This document shows, piece by piece, positions 37,450 to 49,749 of a stretch of DNA of 64,000 nucleotides. Source of the stretch: Rallus limicola (Eukaryota; Chordata; Aves; Gruiformes; Rallidae); assembly GCA_022605955.1 (NCBI GenBank), contig JAKCOZ010000040.1, positions 2,170,001-2,234,000 on the forward strand, written 5' to 3'. Every line of letters starts with the position of its first letter. Position 1 is the first letter of the stretch. Below the pieces are notes generated by a model that made no database searches, was not told the DNA's origin, and saw nothing but the letters and a program-made list of their open reading frames with translations. The position numbers were made by a program, and so were the translations under genes.

Positions 37450-38050
37450 GAGTGCAGTAAACTTGGCTCCGGTTTGGAATTTGCATTTGCTGATGGGGAA
37501 ACAGTGGCAGCCTGGCCATTAGAGACCGTCTGAGAGGGAAATCTTCCCCCTCCCCAGGACGGCTCCGCTTTTTAGGGCTCTGCTTGCAACCTGAATGCTG
37601 GAAAACGGGACTGAAGGAGCAGCAGCCCGGAGCCCTGCCTCTGGAGCAGAGCAAAGGCCGGGCTGGAGCTCCCGCTCCATCCCTCTGCGCTCCCTTGCCA
37701 GCAGGTGGTACTGCGCCGCCAAGGATCCCGCACGGAGCCGGGCTCCCTTCGGAAGGGTTTTTCCCGGAGAAACTTTTCCCAACAACCTGGGGGAGGCGGT
37801 CGCTGTTTCTTCTCTCCCCGTGCCCGCTCGCCCTCCCGCTCTCAGAGCCCTTTTCTTCCCAGGCCGCCCTTACCAGGGGTCGCAGGGAGCCCCCATCGCC
37901 CTGCAGCGACACTCACCGCCCGGGCGAGCCTTACCTGTCACCTCCATCACCTGGAGCAGCCCCTTCCCTGGGTGAGACGCGGTGCAAGGGGCCAGTTCTC
38001 CGTGTGCATTCTAGAGTAGCTGCCTGCCTGCATCTCCGCAGCAGGGACAC
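37450..38050. promoter_or_regulatory. Orphan CpG island between WNT9B and WNT3
   Basis: About 600 bases rich in CpG (roughly 35 to 40 sites by eye) in otherwise CpG-poor intergenic DNA, 8 kb upstream of WNT9B and 12 kb upstream of WNT3. It carries a perfect splice-donor sequence CAG/GTAAGG on the minus strand (junction at 37935/37934) and a good donor CTGG/GTGAGA on the plus strand (junction at 37971/37972). This could be an alternative first exon, a bidirectional noncoding RNA promoter or a regulatory island. The 175-codon minus-strand open frame (37912-37385) looks like a by-product of high GC and has no family resemblance. Confidence 0.6.
37698..37711 (+). promoter_or_regulatory. CTCF-like site
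   Basis: CCAGCAGGTGGTAC matches the CTCF core CCASYAGRKGGCRS at all positions but one (T for C at position 12). It lies within the orphan CpG island. This is a motif match only. Confidence 0.4.
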
Positions 38051-39828
38051 CCAAGTGATGGGCACTACCAAGCACCTAAGACCTTGGGAAAGGTGTTTTC
38101 AAGGATATAATCTGGGACCCGTGATTTGCTGAACAGCCTGGGTTGGGTTTTGGGGGTTTTTTTGGCAGTGGGACCAGAGAAGCATCAAATCCAACCCAGA
38201 GCCTCAACCCCCATGGTGACCCATGGATATGCCACATTAGAAAGCTCCATGGTCAGTATGGCAGGTCCACATGATGGCACTGTGTCCCACACTCCCAAGC
38301 TCTCCTGGCAAGTCATCCCTCCTCTCCTAATCATGCTTATTGCTAAGATCACAGGCACATGAGACCATAGGTCAGGTGCAGCTGGGGTGCAGGTCAGCAG
38401 TAGTTACTGCCCCACCTGCATTGCATTTAGGGCAGTCTTTAAAATAAAGATGGTCTCTGGGAAACAACTGGTGATTGAGAATCAGCTACTGGCTGCAAAA
38501 GTGCAAGCAGGACACGACAGGCTGCCCAGATGAGTTCTGATACACAAGTACACACTCTCCTGTGTCTGGCTCCAAGACACAGAAAGCCTACATGCTCCTG
38601 TAAGCATTTTCCATTTAAAAATGTGGTAAAATGAAAGGAGAAATAGATGAAGGTGGCACTGATGTAAATAGGGATTAACTCGCCCCCAAAAGTGTTATTT
38701 TTGCAGCAGTTTGTTCCCCAGCTCTGATTGACCACTTAGTCCCCCAAGCTAGATACCTGAGGAGGTAATTCCAGGTGGGGAACATGTGGCTGTGATGACA
38801 TTGTGACATCTAACCCAGAGAAGTCATGAAGGAGGGCCTGAAGAGCTCCTCACCACTTTATCTGCACTAGGAAAACTTTGGGCTGGGACAAAGAGGGCCA
38901 CACTCTCTGGGGGATGCTCCAGGTGTCTTTTATTTTTGCCTTGTTATGGAGCAGAAGTGGATTTACAGGGATAAAAACAAGGCTCCCATAGCTTTTTCGC
39001 TCCAGGAAGGTTCAACTGCCTCTAGAATCAAGAGACCCCTGGACAGGGTGGCATGTCACACTTGCCAAGCTACTTAACAGAAAAGAAGATGCTCACACAC
39101 TCTGAGGGGTGCAGGTTCCTTTTATTTTCCTCTGAAGACAGCAGGCAGGAGTGTCCTCAGACAACACAAAAGCCCCAAGCACAGAGCCTGGAAATTATCA
39201 CCTGCTCTGCAAAGCAGGGTCATGATAGGAGCTGAGAAATAAAGTCCAATTTGGGTGTTAGGAGGATGGGATGCAGGACTTTGTGCCCAAGGAGCAGCAG
39301 TGGGGATGGGAGGCATAGCAACTCAGAACATTAAAACATAGCAAAGGCAGGCAGAAGCATGTCCACAAACACTTGCCCAAATAGTTCTCAGTTGTTCCTG
39401 TTGCCCTTTGTTTAATGATATTAACATCCCTTCATTAAGGGCAGGTTCCTCCTGAGCAGAGAGGTTTCTCAGTGGGAGTGGGGCAGCTGACCAGGCATAG
39501 TTCAGGTTCTGATGAGCAGACAGGGTTTGTGTCCAAAGTTCTGCTGTGATCCCAGGACTGTGCCCACTTTCAGGACAGGTTCCAGGGAACATACTTCTGC
39601 TTGCACCACCATGCACAGCGTTTAGCTGTGTAACACACCTTACCTGCTTCATGGAGCCTGGGAGGACAAGCAAGCAGGATCTTGTCTCTGTAACTCTTGG
39701 ATAACTCTCGTGAAGGTCTTCTGGACTATTCAAGTGTTTTGTGCTATTATCATCCACAAAAAACAGACTGAGTAGTTAATTGAGTTGTGAGGCAAAACAG
39801 CAGCAGCATCAAGTGCTGGTGGGCAGGA
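38051..39828. other. Intergenic DNA without recognised features
   Basis: I see no gene and no clear repeat family in this interval. It follows the orphan CpG island on the WNT3 side and has an ordinary base composition. Confidence 0.45.
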
Positions 39829-39965
39829 GCCTCTGGAGATCTCCAGCCCAACCTCCTGCTGAAAGAAGGGATAATGCCAGAAGGTTTCCCATGCTTTTGT
39901 CTGCCTGAGCCTCCAAAGCCTCCAAGAATGGAGATGCCACAACCTCTCCAGGTAACACCATCCCT
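39829..39965 (-). mobile_element. Degenerate CR1 fragment
   Basis: Reverse-orientation similarity: CTGGAGATCTCCAGCCCAACC, CCTCCTGCTGAAAGAAGGG and GAATGGAGATGCCACAACCT. The 3' octamer is missing; it is old and short. Confidence 0.6.
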
Positions 39966-41867
39966 TCAAACTGAGTTCTGGTTAAAAAATAAAAAATAAA
40001 AAAGCTACACAAAAAAAGCCAAAAGGAGCTGATGGAACCAACTGAGATCTGCACAATCTACTCAATCAGCCCTGCCCCTGCGCTGGCACTTTGACCCTCC
40101 AGTGTTTGGCTTTAGGAGTATCTCTGCTGTCAGCAGCAGAAGGCTACTGTAGGGTTAGAGGCAGAAGCAAGTTACCCATCCTGGCCTGGCCTATGCCCTC
40201 TGTCCCTCCTGGGGACAGCACCCAACACCACAGCACAGCTCCTGAAGAGCAAACAGGCTCTGGGGCAATGTCCAGAGGATTGGAAGGGAGAGCAGAGTCC
40301 AGCATTGGTCACCACCCCACAGTAGCTCACCGTGACACTTGCAGCACCAAGAGGTCCAAGAAGACCTGAACACTCCTGACAATGCATGGAAAAGGAGAAT
40401 TGGGCTCAGCAAATCCAGCTCAGTCCAGCTGCCCAGGAAATGAGAGCTGCAGGCTGCACACGCTTTGCTCCCAGTTCTGTATGCCTGCAGGAGACTCTCT
40501 TCCCTTGCTGGCACCTCTGCCTTCCCTTTAGCTTTCTGTCCCTTGTGTATAACATCACATGGGCCTGAGCTGGATTGTTTGCAGCACATTACACCATGGC
40601 CTGGAGGTGCAAGTATCCAGCTCTAACTCCAGAGTGAGGAAGACCCAAGGTCATAACCTGAGCTCTACAACACAACTTCAGGGCTTGCATTATGCAGTTG
40701 CCACTGAAGGAATCAGAGGAGGCAGCACAGAGATGAGTTTATCCCTTACAAATCTAATTTCTGGCATTTGGTCAGCCAGATCCCTCCCAAAACCCCAAGA
40801 GCTGTGGCAAGCAAGAAAACCATCACCAGCTCCTCTGGAAACAGTCTTCAGCCTCTGCTTTTCCCATGGAGGCTGTATGGTAGCATGGGCTGGTGTGATG
40901 ATGGGTGGTGTGAGCTATTTATCAGCTCCAAACACGTACAAATTTCATAACTACATAGGAAATGTGGGCAGCACACTGCAGAGGGGAGAATAATGGGCTG
41001 AAAGAGGTAACGGTCTCCCCTTCAGGGATGGGTCCCCAGGGCAAAGGGTGCACAACTTGTCCTAGATTTATTTTATTTTATTTTTCCCCCCCCCTGAGAT
41101 CTGAATGTATAATTGCAGGAGGGGACAAGGGGGAAAATGAGCTGAAGACTCCTAACTGCAGAGGCCGGTCCCTGTGAGCAAAGGGCCACATGTCTCCTTT
41201 TATCGCCAGCCATAATTCCCTCCTTGGCTCAAAGGCGGCTGTGAAAAGAGCAGGACTGGTTCAAACTTCCTTGGGGTCTCCGTGGCAACCAGCCCTGCAG
41301 GAGCCTTTTCTTCCTTTCCCCCCTTTCCTCTTTTGTTGTTGTTGTTGTTGTGTCATTAAAACTTCCCGGATTGAATCCCCACCAGGCTGCTCTGCAGGCA
41401 CCGCTCCAGACCTCCTGCCTGCCTCCAGCCAGCTGCCCTCGCCTTTTCTCATCCCCTGGACCAGCAAAGCTCAGACCCAACCCAGCAAAGCCCAGTCCAA
41501 ACTCAGCCTCAGCTCAACAAAGCCCAGTCCCAGCCCCCTCTCTGCAAAGCCCAGCCCAGCTTCCTATCAGGATTATTGTCCCATCCCCCCCAACTTTGTC
41601 CCTCCCCAGGTTTTTATCATCTTCCAACATCATCACAGTGATCGAGTGAAAACTGTGATTCCCTCATCTTCCAGGCTGAGCTGTCTAAGAAGGCTCACAG
41701 GGTAATCCAGACCTGACATCCCTGCTCTGTGTGCCCACACAGATCTGAGCCAGGCCAAGTCTGAGCAGAGCCTGTCTTGTGTTCAGGCACAGCAAGGGCT
41801 GATGGGCACCTGTGGAGCACCATGTCCTTGGACAGCCAAAGCCTTGGCCATGCACAGGATACACATT
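39966..41867. other. Intergenic DNA with candidate conserved block
   Basis: No gene is evident. At about 41.16-41.29 kb is a stretch dense in known motif types, including AGCAAAGGGCC, CACATG, CTTTTATCGCC, CCATAATTCC and CTCAAAGGCGG, resembling a developmental enhancer. A (GTT)n run is at about 41334-41350. Short CAAAGCCCAGTCC-type direct repeats occur at about 41485-41560. Confidence 0.45.
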
Positions 41868-41994
41868 GGATGGGGGCCTGGGCAGCCTGGTGTACCTCCA
41901 GGCCTAGAGATTGGTGGCCCTGCCTGTGGCAGGGGGTTGGAGCTCTGTGATCCTTAGGGTCCCTCCCAACCCAGCCCAGTCTATGATCCTATGA
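41868..41994 (+). mobile_element. CR1 3' tail fragment
   Basis: About 127 bases: GGCCTGGGCAGCCTGGTG, then CTGTGGCAGGGGGTTGGAG and GGGTCCCTCCCAACCCAGCC, ending CTATGATCCTATGA. It is a plus-strand copy of the same subfamily as the 46.7 kb copy. Confidence 0.9.
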
Positions 41995-44900
41995 TACGCA
42001 CAGCAATGCCAGATCCAGCACAGAGCTCATACCCACTCTCTGAATACAGGTGATATCCCCAAGATCTAAGAAAGATCAACCCCTACCTCTGGCATCACCA
42101 TGAGCATGGGGAGAGCAAATCCTTGGAGCTGTGGAAAGAAGCAAAAGAAATATTGCTTATCCCTGCTCTTGTGTTATTTTGGCTGTGCTGAACCGCAGCT
42201 CTTCCCTGTGGGCATGCTCAGGACTGGGGTGTAAGCAGATGGGGACATCACTGATGGGCACTGCAGTGCAGGCAGCTGGCAAAATCTCAGCAAGGAGAAG
42301 GTCTCCAGCCCCAGGGGCAGTGCCTACCATTACCCTGCAGCATGGCTGACCAAGCAGACCAGGACACACGACTTCTTTTGTTTCAGCAGCAGGAGCACTT
42401 GTCTGCATCAGAGGGCCCCACGATTTCCAGCTACAACATCGTGGAAAGTCACAGCCTGCAGCAAAACATATCTGGTCTCATTTTTTTACTGTGTATTCTC
42501 CAGCCTCCAGGACATTGCTAGGCTGGAGTCCTGGGCACAGAAGGAAGGGAGAGGAATGAGTCTGTTCCCTTTGCTCGCTATCCCTTCCCCCCATCCCCAG
42601 GATGCATTCCTCCAGATGTCAAGGTAGACAGAGCTGTCTTCAAACAAGCCCAAGACCTGGGGCATAGTTTCTTCATCTGCTCAGCTAGTCCAATTAGTCA
42701 GATTTACTGCAGTAGTGAAAGGCAGTTCAGCCTCTCCCGTAGAGCAAGACTGGCCTCAAACACACCAAGCGTAAAGCTGCGCTTAGCTACAGCTTCAGAG
42801 AGACAGTGGGCACCAGTCTTAGGGTGATTTTTACAATGGGCTAGTCCCCAGGAATCTCTGGGACTTGCCTGGAGGCTGCTCCCCCACCTGCAAGGCCCTA
42901 TATACCTCTGACCACTGATCTACACACGCTTATCCACCCTCAACCATCTATGCTTTCTCACGTCCACCTATGTGTATAGTGTGTGCACATACACTGCCCA
43001 TCAGGGCTCTACACATGCCCAGCAATCCCAGTTGTACCTCTCCTGTATCCTGAGCTGCACATCCAGGAAAAAAATCATAACAAGAAATCCTGAGATCTTT
43101 TCCCCTGGGTGTCACCCTGCCCAGAGTGGCTTAGGTGAAGACTGAACAGACCTGAAAAGTTATCTGGAAACTATTTTCTGACTCAAAAACTGATAGCTGA
43201 TGGGACAGGTGTCCCACTCTACCAGACTCAGGTGTCCCTTGACTCCAGGAGAGAGCAGAAATGCCTTGGATAGAAGGACAGAAGGTTTACAGAGAAAGCT
43301 TTCAAGCTCTATCACAAGTACCACCTCTTTCTAAGCCTGTTGCTGAAGCAGTGTCCCCCCACATGATGCAATGTGGGCCAACATTATTTCAGGGAAAACT
43401 GTGCCAGTCAGACCCAGAATGTGTGCCCTTGCAGTTATAGCACTTTGAGATGGGCTCCATTGCTAGCTCCCTGTGCTCCCAGTCGTCATGGTCATTAAAA
43501 ATCAGGAGTCTTAAGGCTTCATTAGGCGATTATTATTTTTTTTTTTTCTGAACATCTCTATGGCAAGATAGAGGAAAGATGTGAAAATCTAACCAGAGCC
43601 TGAGCTGTGAGGTGCTAAAAGAATTTAAGTAGGTGACAGTGAAAGAAAGATGTTTTTATTCAGAGCCTGTAACCGCTCCAGCTCGGTGGCACTGAGACAC
43701 TGAGACAAAGTGTCCTTAGAAGATTTCAGTCTCCCTGGCAGTGGTGGAGGACCCAGCAGTCAGCATTTCCACTTCACATATTTCCTATGATCCCCTGGCC
43801 ACAGAACAAGATACGTGTGAATAAAAAGGAGGAGAAAAAGTAAACCACGGGGAGCACCATTTCTGATTCATTCTGCCCTTCAAATGCAAGGACTGGGATT
43901 CCAGTTCTGCTCATATGTTCAGTAACAGCTCTACTGTTAATAATAACACATCTTTTTATTATTAAACCTGTGATTCATAACTGTCCCTTGATGTTCTACC
44001 TCAGGTCTGCACAAACAGAGGGTGAGACGGTTCCTTCCTGAAGGAAAAAATAGGACACACATAGAAGCAATTATTTCCCATGTTTTACAATCAAGGAATA
44101 AAGAGACAGATAAGGAACCTGAGCCATCAAAACCATGTGAGGAGTTATTGGCAAAGTTGGGAACAAAGCTTCTTGAGTTTGGATATAACAACAGAGTACA
44201 GCAGGTTTCTCTGGTTTAACATTTTTTTTAAAATGGAGTCTCTAAAAAAAAAAAAAAATCAAAACCAAACCAACACAAAAACCCAAAACAACAAACCCCA
44301 AACAGAATTCCCAGCCCCTTAGCCAGGAGACCTTCTGGGGTATTGCAGCAAAAGTTTGGTTCAAAAGAGTTTCTACCATCACTGGAAGAGAAGAAAATAT
44401 CCCAAGTGTGGGGTTTTCTATAGCATGAGCTTAGAATACTTTGTGAAAAAGAATAGAGTGAGGTAAGGCTATTTGCAGAAAAAGTCATAAAGTTGTTCCT
44501 AAAACACTGAAAACAATGGTAAAGGGCTTTGCTAAACTCAGAGCTTTCTATTACCAGCATCTCATCAGCCACCAGACTTCCAGCTAAAGCCTCACGTTCC
44601 TCTACTTTCTATCTCCATCCTCAGCAAAATGGAATTTACCCAAACAACCAAAAAAAACCCATCACAGTGCTGATCAGAACAAGGGAAGATCCGTTCTGCT
44701 GTAGCAGCAGACACCTTTCCCCCATGGAACCTGACAGCTTTACACACCAGCTGCAGGCACCGCTCCACGGAGTGTAAGGGGCAAGGCCAACCTGAAAGGC
44801 AGCCAGCCTGCAGCCCTGAAGATGCCATGAGTGCACTTGGGGAGAACCAGCTAAAATGAAATGAGGAACCAGGAACTGCAGAGGACAGTCTGTTAGAGCC

Positions 44901-46661
44901 AGAGGGAGCACAAGGGTCTAGGAGAGAGGAGACTGGCCCAAGGAAACTGAGGAACAGGTAAGTTTAGAGAGAAATGCTCATGCTACCAGTCATAAGTTAG
45001 CAACAAACACAGCCCTCAGGATTTAAGTAGTTTAAGATGTGAGGGACTCAGCTCATTCATGCTTTGGGAAAGGATTTCTTCAGCTCTTTACAGGCATTTG
45101 ATAATGATTTACTTCAGGACTGATGGCTAGATCCACCAAAGAACTAGTTTACTATTTTACCACCATAAGACTGAAATTCAGGTCTTCAAAGCAACAAATT
45201 CAGTGGCTTCTGAGACTTTAAACCTTCTAAAGACCTACAATCCTGAGGGACCCACCTTCTCCCTTTCTGTTTCTGGCCATACTCAGAAGTGCCCAAATGT
45301 GCAATTCAACATGTAGCACCCAGCTCAGCCACCCTCCTACCACTGAACTGGAGTTAACCAGCAAATCAAGAGTTCTGATGCCATTGCCTAGTGCTGCACC
45401 ATGGATGGTGCATCTTGTACCTTCCTTGTCTTCCCAACACACCAAACCAGGCAGCAGCAACCCCAGGCCATCCATCTCTTGCCCTTTGCTGTGTGGTTTG
45501 AGACCTTGTCTTCACATCACACTGACCGTGGAGGGTAATTCCACCAAGGGCAGCTGAACCACACCAGGAAGAGCTGGAGTTCCTGGTGGTTCCTGCTGAT
45601 CAGCAGCTCAGGATGTCGAAATCCATGATGAGAACAAAACCAGGAGGCTCCATGGTCCTGTTGCCTTCCCCAGGCACTGTTGATAGATTCTGATGGAGAA
45701 AGGAAGAAAAGCTAAAAGAAGGAAAAGTGACAAAAGTTAGGGCACAGAGGGGAAGGAGAGGCATATTTCCAATGTGATTACAGTGCTCCTTCACCAGAGT
45801 GTCGTTAGAATAAACCAAAGGTGCCTTGGCATCTACAGTGGTTGAGTTTGCAGTACCACAGTGTTAGTACAATACAGAAGGACCTTTATACTGACATTGT
45901 AAAGGCAACAGGACTTTCTTGAGCAGCCAAACCTCGAGCTTCCTCAATTTTTTTTTCATTTCTGGTTATACTGAAGCTGGTCTATAAGAGTCAATATTGC
46001 CAAACTGGACAACCAATGTGATTGCAAAGACCCTCAGTAAATAAAACTGTCAGTCAGCAGCACAAGGAGGTATGTATGAGTGAAATTTTGAAATTGCACT
46101 CTTTTGGGTAACTGTCATTTGCTCTTAGAAATTACATTTAAAATGAATGTTTGCTGTAGAACTTATAAATATTTGTTCAGGCTAGCATGAAATATCCCCA
46201 GGATAATTTTAGCATGTACGCATCAGATCTTCATTCCACCTCAGAGAAGACTGAAAGTAAGTCTGTTCATTTCACAGACAACCCTGTCTTCATCTCTGAG
46301 ACATGTCATACTCCTTGGTGAGACATGCCTGCCATTTTAAAGCTTCAGGGATCAAGGCTGATACAACCAGACACAACTGGAACCCAACATTGTTCTTCTA
46401 CTCATTTTTCTACTCTCTTCAGTGGGACACACTTGGAGCCTAGGGTCACTATGAGTCATGTATGAACAAGGATAGAGGCAAGCACCTTCTAGATCTCATG
46501 GGGTCTGCAAGGCAAAGTAACTGTGGGCACAGTCAAATCACAGTCTCTCCCCAAAAGGTAGGACAACAGGAATTCCTCATGATGCTGGGACAAACAATCC
46601 ATGATGTTCAGAGCAGAGAAAGAGAATAATGGATGGGAGAAGTTAAAAGATGGGAGACAAG
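41995..46661. other. Repeat-poor intergenic block upstream of WNT3
   Basis: Over 4.6 kb without recognisable CR1 or LTR sequence and without a credible exon. Simple runs occur at 43532-43547 (T) and 44250-44263 (A). The block near 43.49-43.72 kb (GGTCATTAAAAATCAGG, CTTCATTAGGCGATTATTATT) has the AT-rich homeodomain-motif look of conserved noncoding elements, but I cannot test conservation. Confidence 0.45.
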
Positions 46662-46840
46662 AAGGCCAGGTTGGCTGGGGCCCTGGGCAACCTTGTGTAG
46701 CTCCAGGCCTGGAGGTTGGTGTCCCTGCCTGTGTCAGGGGGTTGGAGCTCTGTGATCCTTGGGGTCCCTTCCAACCCAGACCAGTCTATGATTCTATGAA
46801 CAGGCAACTTGATAAATTTCATCAGATACCTGTCAGTCTA
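46662..46840 (+). mobile_element. CR1 3' fragment with extra 3' flank shared with 55.6 kb
   Basis: The CR1 body (AGGCCAGGTTGGCTGGGG to GATTCTATGAA, 46662-46800) is followed by a 32-base non-CR1 segment (46801-46832) and the partial tail-like CAGTCTAT. The segment 46791-46832 is identical, in inverted orientation, to 55629-55670. The 5' truncation point differs from that copy. Confidence 0.9.
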
Positions 46841-48816
46841 TAGAGAGCTTTCCCTTGACTTCAGTCTGCTTGGGATCAGTCTTTACCACCATGCTGTTCA
46901 TCTTTCAAAACCTGTCTGTGACCACATCAATATGATGCTGGGAAGTCACTGGGGTGTGGGTGAGCGGGTGCTTCAGCATCTCTGCTGCCTTTGTACTGCA
47001 GCACTTCCTGAGGCAACGCTGAGATCTCTGCCCAATGCACAACAGCAAATAAAGTCTCTGGTGTTTGGGTCTGAGGTTACTTTCCCCCACTTGGTCATCT
47101 GCAGAAACTCATTGTAGCTTGTTATTGGCTTGATTTATAAATCTTAGCATCAAAACAGGGATAAAGAGCACTTTGTAATGCTCCCCAGTGTCTGATGGAC
47201 AGGAACATCCCAACCACGAAGACCCTGATGATGGGGAAATCCTTTTTCTCTGTCATTTGGCTGAGTGTCCACCATGGTTCAACCAATCATTGGATTCAGA
47301 TTTCAGAAGCTTTCATCAGCTGGATTTCTGCAGTGATGGGGATTTTTTGTCCTTTTCCACACAACATGAGCCATCTGTAGCATCACCTCAGATATCTGAC
47401 TTCAGCCTCTCCTCTTGCTGCCTCTTTAACAGTTTGACATTTTACTAATGAAAATGCTTTTGCTTTGTGCTTTTAACCTTCATTCTGTCTGTGCACCTCC
47501 CAAACATCCACCAATAGAGGTACAAACCTGTGTAGCAATTTAAGGTCTTTTTTTGCTAGCTAGACTTATAGGCTCTTTAGTAGCAATTCACATACTCCAT
47601 GGCTTACTTTAACCAGTAAGTTAGAAGTGCCTGTGGCCATTGCTGGCACTGGATCCAGAGATACAGAGACACAGCTTCATCTGTCCTGCTAAACTCAACC
47701 TCCAGAAGAGGTAGGTTTATCTGAAATAGCTCCTGTTCCACAGTAACCCCAAACTGTGACTGAAGTTTCTTCAGGGCTGTGCAAGTTGGCTAGGTCAGGC
47801 CTATGCCACGGTCTGGGCTTTATAGCTAAAAACATGGACAATACAGTTCAAGATCTGTGGAAGATCCACAGCCAGTGTTTAATTTAGTGGAACAGATTAT
47901 ATCCATGTGTCTCCAATCACTCATCTGAATATCACCACCTTCTTAAACCCAAATGTTTGTGTTCAGTAAAACATATCTGGGTGCCATGTGAGAGATTTGC
48001 CAGGATAGACTACACCCTTTGGGACTTGAAATCACACAGGAAGATGAAGCCATGTTTAGCATTTATGGGTCATGGACAACTGGTAAACCCATTGGATTAA
48101 GTCTGGAGAAGCTTCACCTCATAGTCCTTGCAGCAGATGCAGAGACTGAGGAAGAGGTAAGGTGCAGAGCAAACAGTGATGGATGGATGACGTTCTCTTT
48201 TGGAGGCATAATGGCCTCCAAGAAACCAATTACCACTTATGAGTACAGCTATGCACTAACTCAGAGTCCAAGTACACTAAAATCTCTAGGAACTGGTCAC
48301 TGGGAAGGACAGAGGCATGAGACAAGTACATCCCAGTAATTAGCAAAGAACACATTAGTACCCAGAGCCTTAATATTAGGTCAAAACCATGAGAAGCATT
48401 GGGCTGCCCAAGATAGGACCTGGGACCTCTGTTACAGCCATTCCTCTGTGATACATTGATTTTCTGACTACTAAAGCACCCAATCTCCAGGTGGATGTAG
48501 CCTGGCCAGCCCCACCACAGGCAACAGCACTGTGGTTACTGAGGATGCTTTGTGAACCAAAGCACCTTTCTGATTTCTCCCATTCATTTGTCCCATTCAG
48601 TTGGGACTTTCCCTAGATCTGCTCTGACACAATAGCTTCTGCAAAAACAGCATCTCTCTCTCTGCAGTAAGAAGCATTTTCAAGGAAAGTCTTACTGGTT
48701 CTGCTTGCAACATGCAACTTCTTTAGAGAAGTGATACTGCTTGTGATTTATTCTTTTTATTGCATGTGTGCTTTTTTGATATTTACATCTTTCTGCATCC
48801 AGGGATGCACTTAACA
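46841..48816. other. Intergenic DNA without recognised features
   Basis: No repeat family or exon was identified. The plus-strand open frame 48019-48339 (106 codons) has no recognisable domain and no splice support, and is best treated as noncoding. Confidence 0.45.
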
Positions 48817-48819
48817 AGA

Positions 48820-49213
48820 ATCATAGAATCATAGAATCCCAGACTGGTCTGGGTTGGAAGGGACCCCAAGGATCACAGAGCTCCAACCCCCTGCCACAGG
48901 CAGGGACACCAACCTCCAGGCCTGGAGCTACACAAGGTTGCCCAGGGCCCCAGCCAACCTGGCCTTCAACACCCCCAGGGATGGGGCACCCACCCCCTCT
49001 CTGGGCAGCCTGTTTCAGCCCCTCACCACTCTCTCTGTAAAAAACTTGCCCCTAAATATCTAATTTAAACCTTCCTTCCTTTAGCTTCACTCCATCCCCC
49101 TTGTCCTGCCAGTCTCTACCCTTTTAAAAAGCTGATTCCCCTCCTGTTCCTCTGCTCCCTTCAGGGACTGGCAGGCTGCAATGAGGTACCCCCACAGCCT
49201 TCTCTTCTCCAGC
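48820..49213 (-). mobile_element. CR1 LINE 3' fragment upstream of WNT3
   Basis: Reverse orientation with a double tail octamer (TCATAGAATCATAGAATCCC), then the subfamily blocks seen at 55.7 kb, continuing to a decayed reverse transcriptase C-terminus (SLEKRRL-like residues on the minus strand). It lies about 0.9 kb upstream of the WNT3 start codon. Confidence 0.92.
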
Positions 49214-49304
49214 TCACTAATGGGACATCTTCCTGCCTGCCTGGCAACTCTCCACATGACATGGCATTTTTTACTCAATAGAAAATCAGGCTGCTCCTGC
49301 TTCC

Positions 49305-49354
49305 CCATCCATCCATCCATCCATCCATCCATCCATCCATCCATCCATCCATCC
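49305..49354. repeat. (CCAT)n microsatellite
   Basis: A tetranucleotide CCAT run of about 50 bases (12 to 13 units), roughly 0.8 kb upstream of the WNT3 start codon. Such arrays are usually length-polymorphic. Confidence 0.95.
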
Positions 49355-49749
49355 CACCCACACACTTTGAAAACCCTGGGCAGTGCAGATTTCATTTCAA
49401 GTTTACAACCAGAGCTGCCCACACCAATTTTCAAGGGTTATTCTGCCTCTTTGGTGCTCCCATTAGCAATGTCTCCAGCAAAGGTTAATGTTCACCTCCC
49501 TCTCCAGCTAAAGAATAAGTTGTCTATCTCACCCCCACTGTGAATTAAGCACAATCACAGTTACCCTTCAGCCTTACCTTGCAAAGTCTTGGCATGACAA
49601 GCCAGAAGCAGGGTCGGTGCCTCTTGGAGTTCTAAGTGAAGTTCTTTTAAAAAAAAATAAAATTTAAATTAAATCTTTTTTTTTTTTTTAAATTGGAAAA
49701 AAAGAAACCCACCAAAAAATCTCACTGCCCCAGTAAAGTCTCTTGCAAA

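Noticed and set aside
37385..37912. 175-codon minus-strand open frame
   Set aside because: High-GC open frame in the orphan CpG island with no domain and no similarity that I recognise. The island may be transcribed, but there is no support for this protein.
48019..48339. 106-codon plus-strand open frame beginning MGLEITQEDE
   Set aside because: Looks protein-like at first, but there are no splice sites at its edges, no family resemblance and no conserved neighbour; kept as noncoding.
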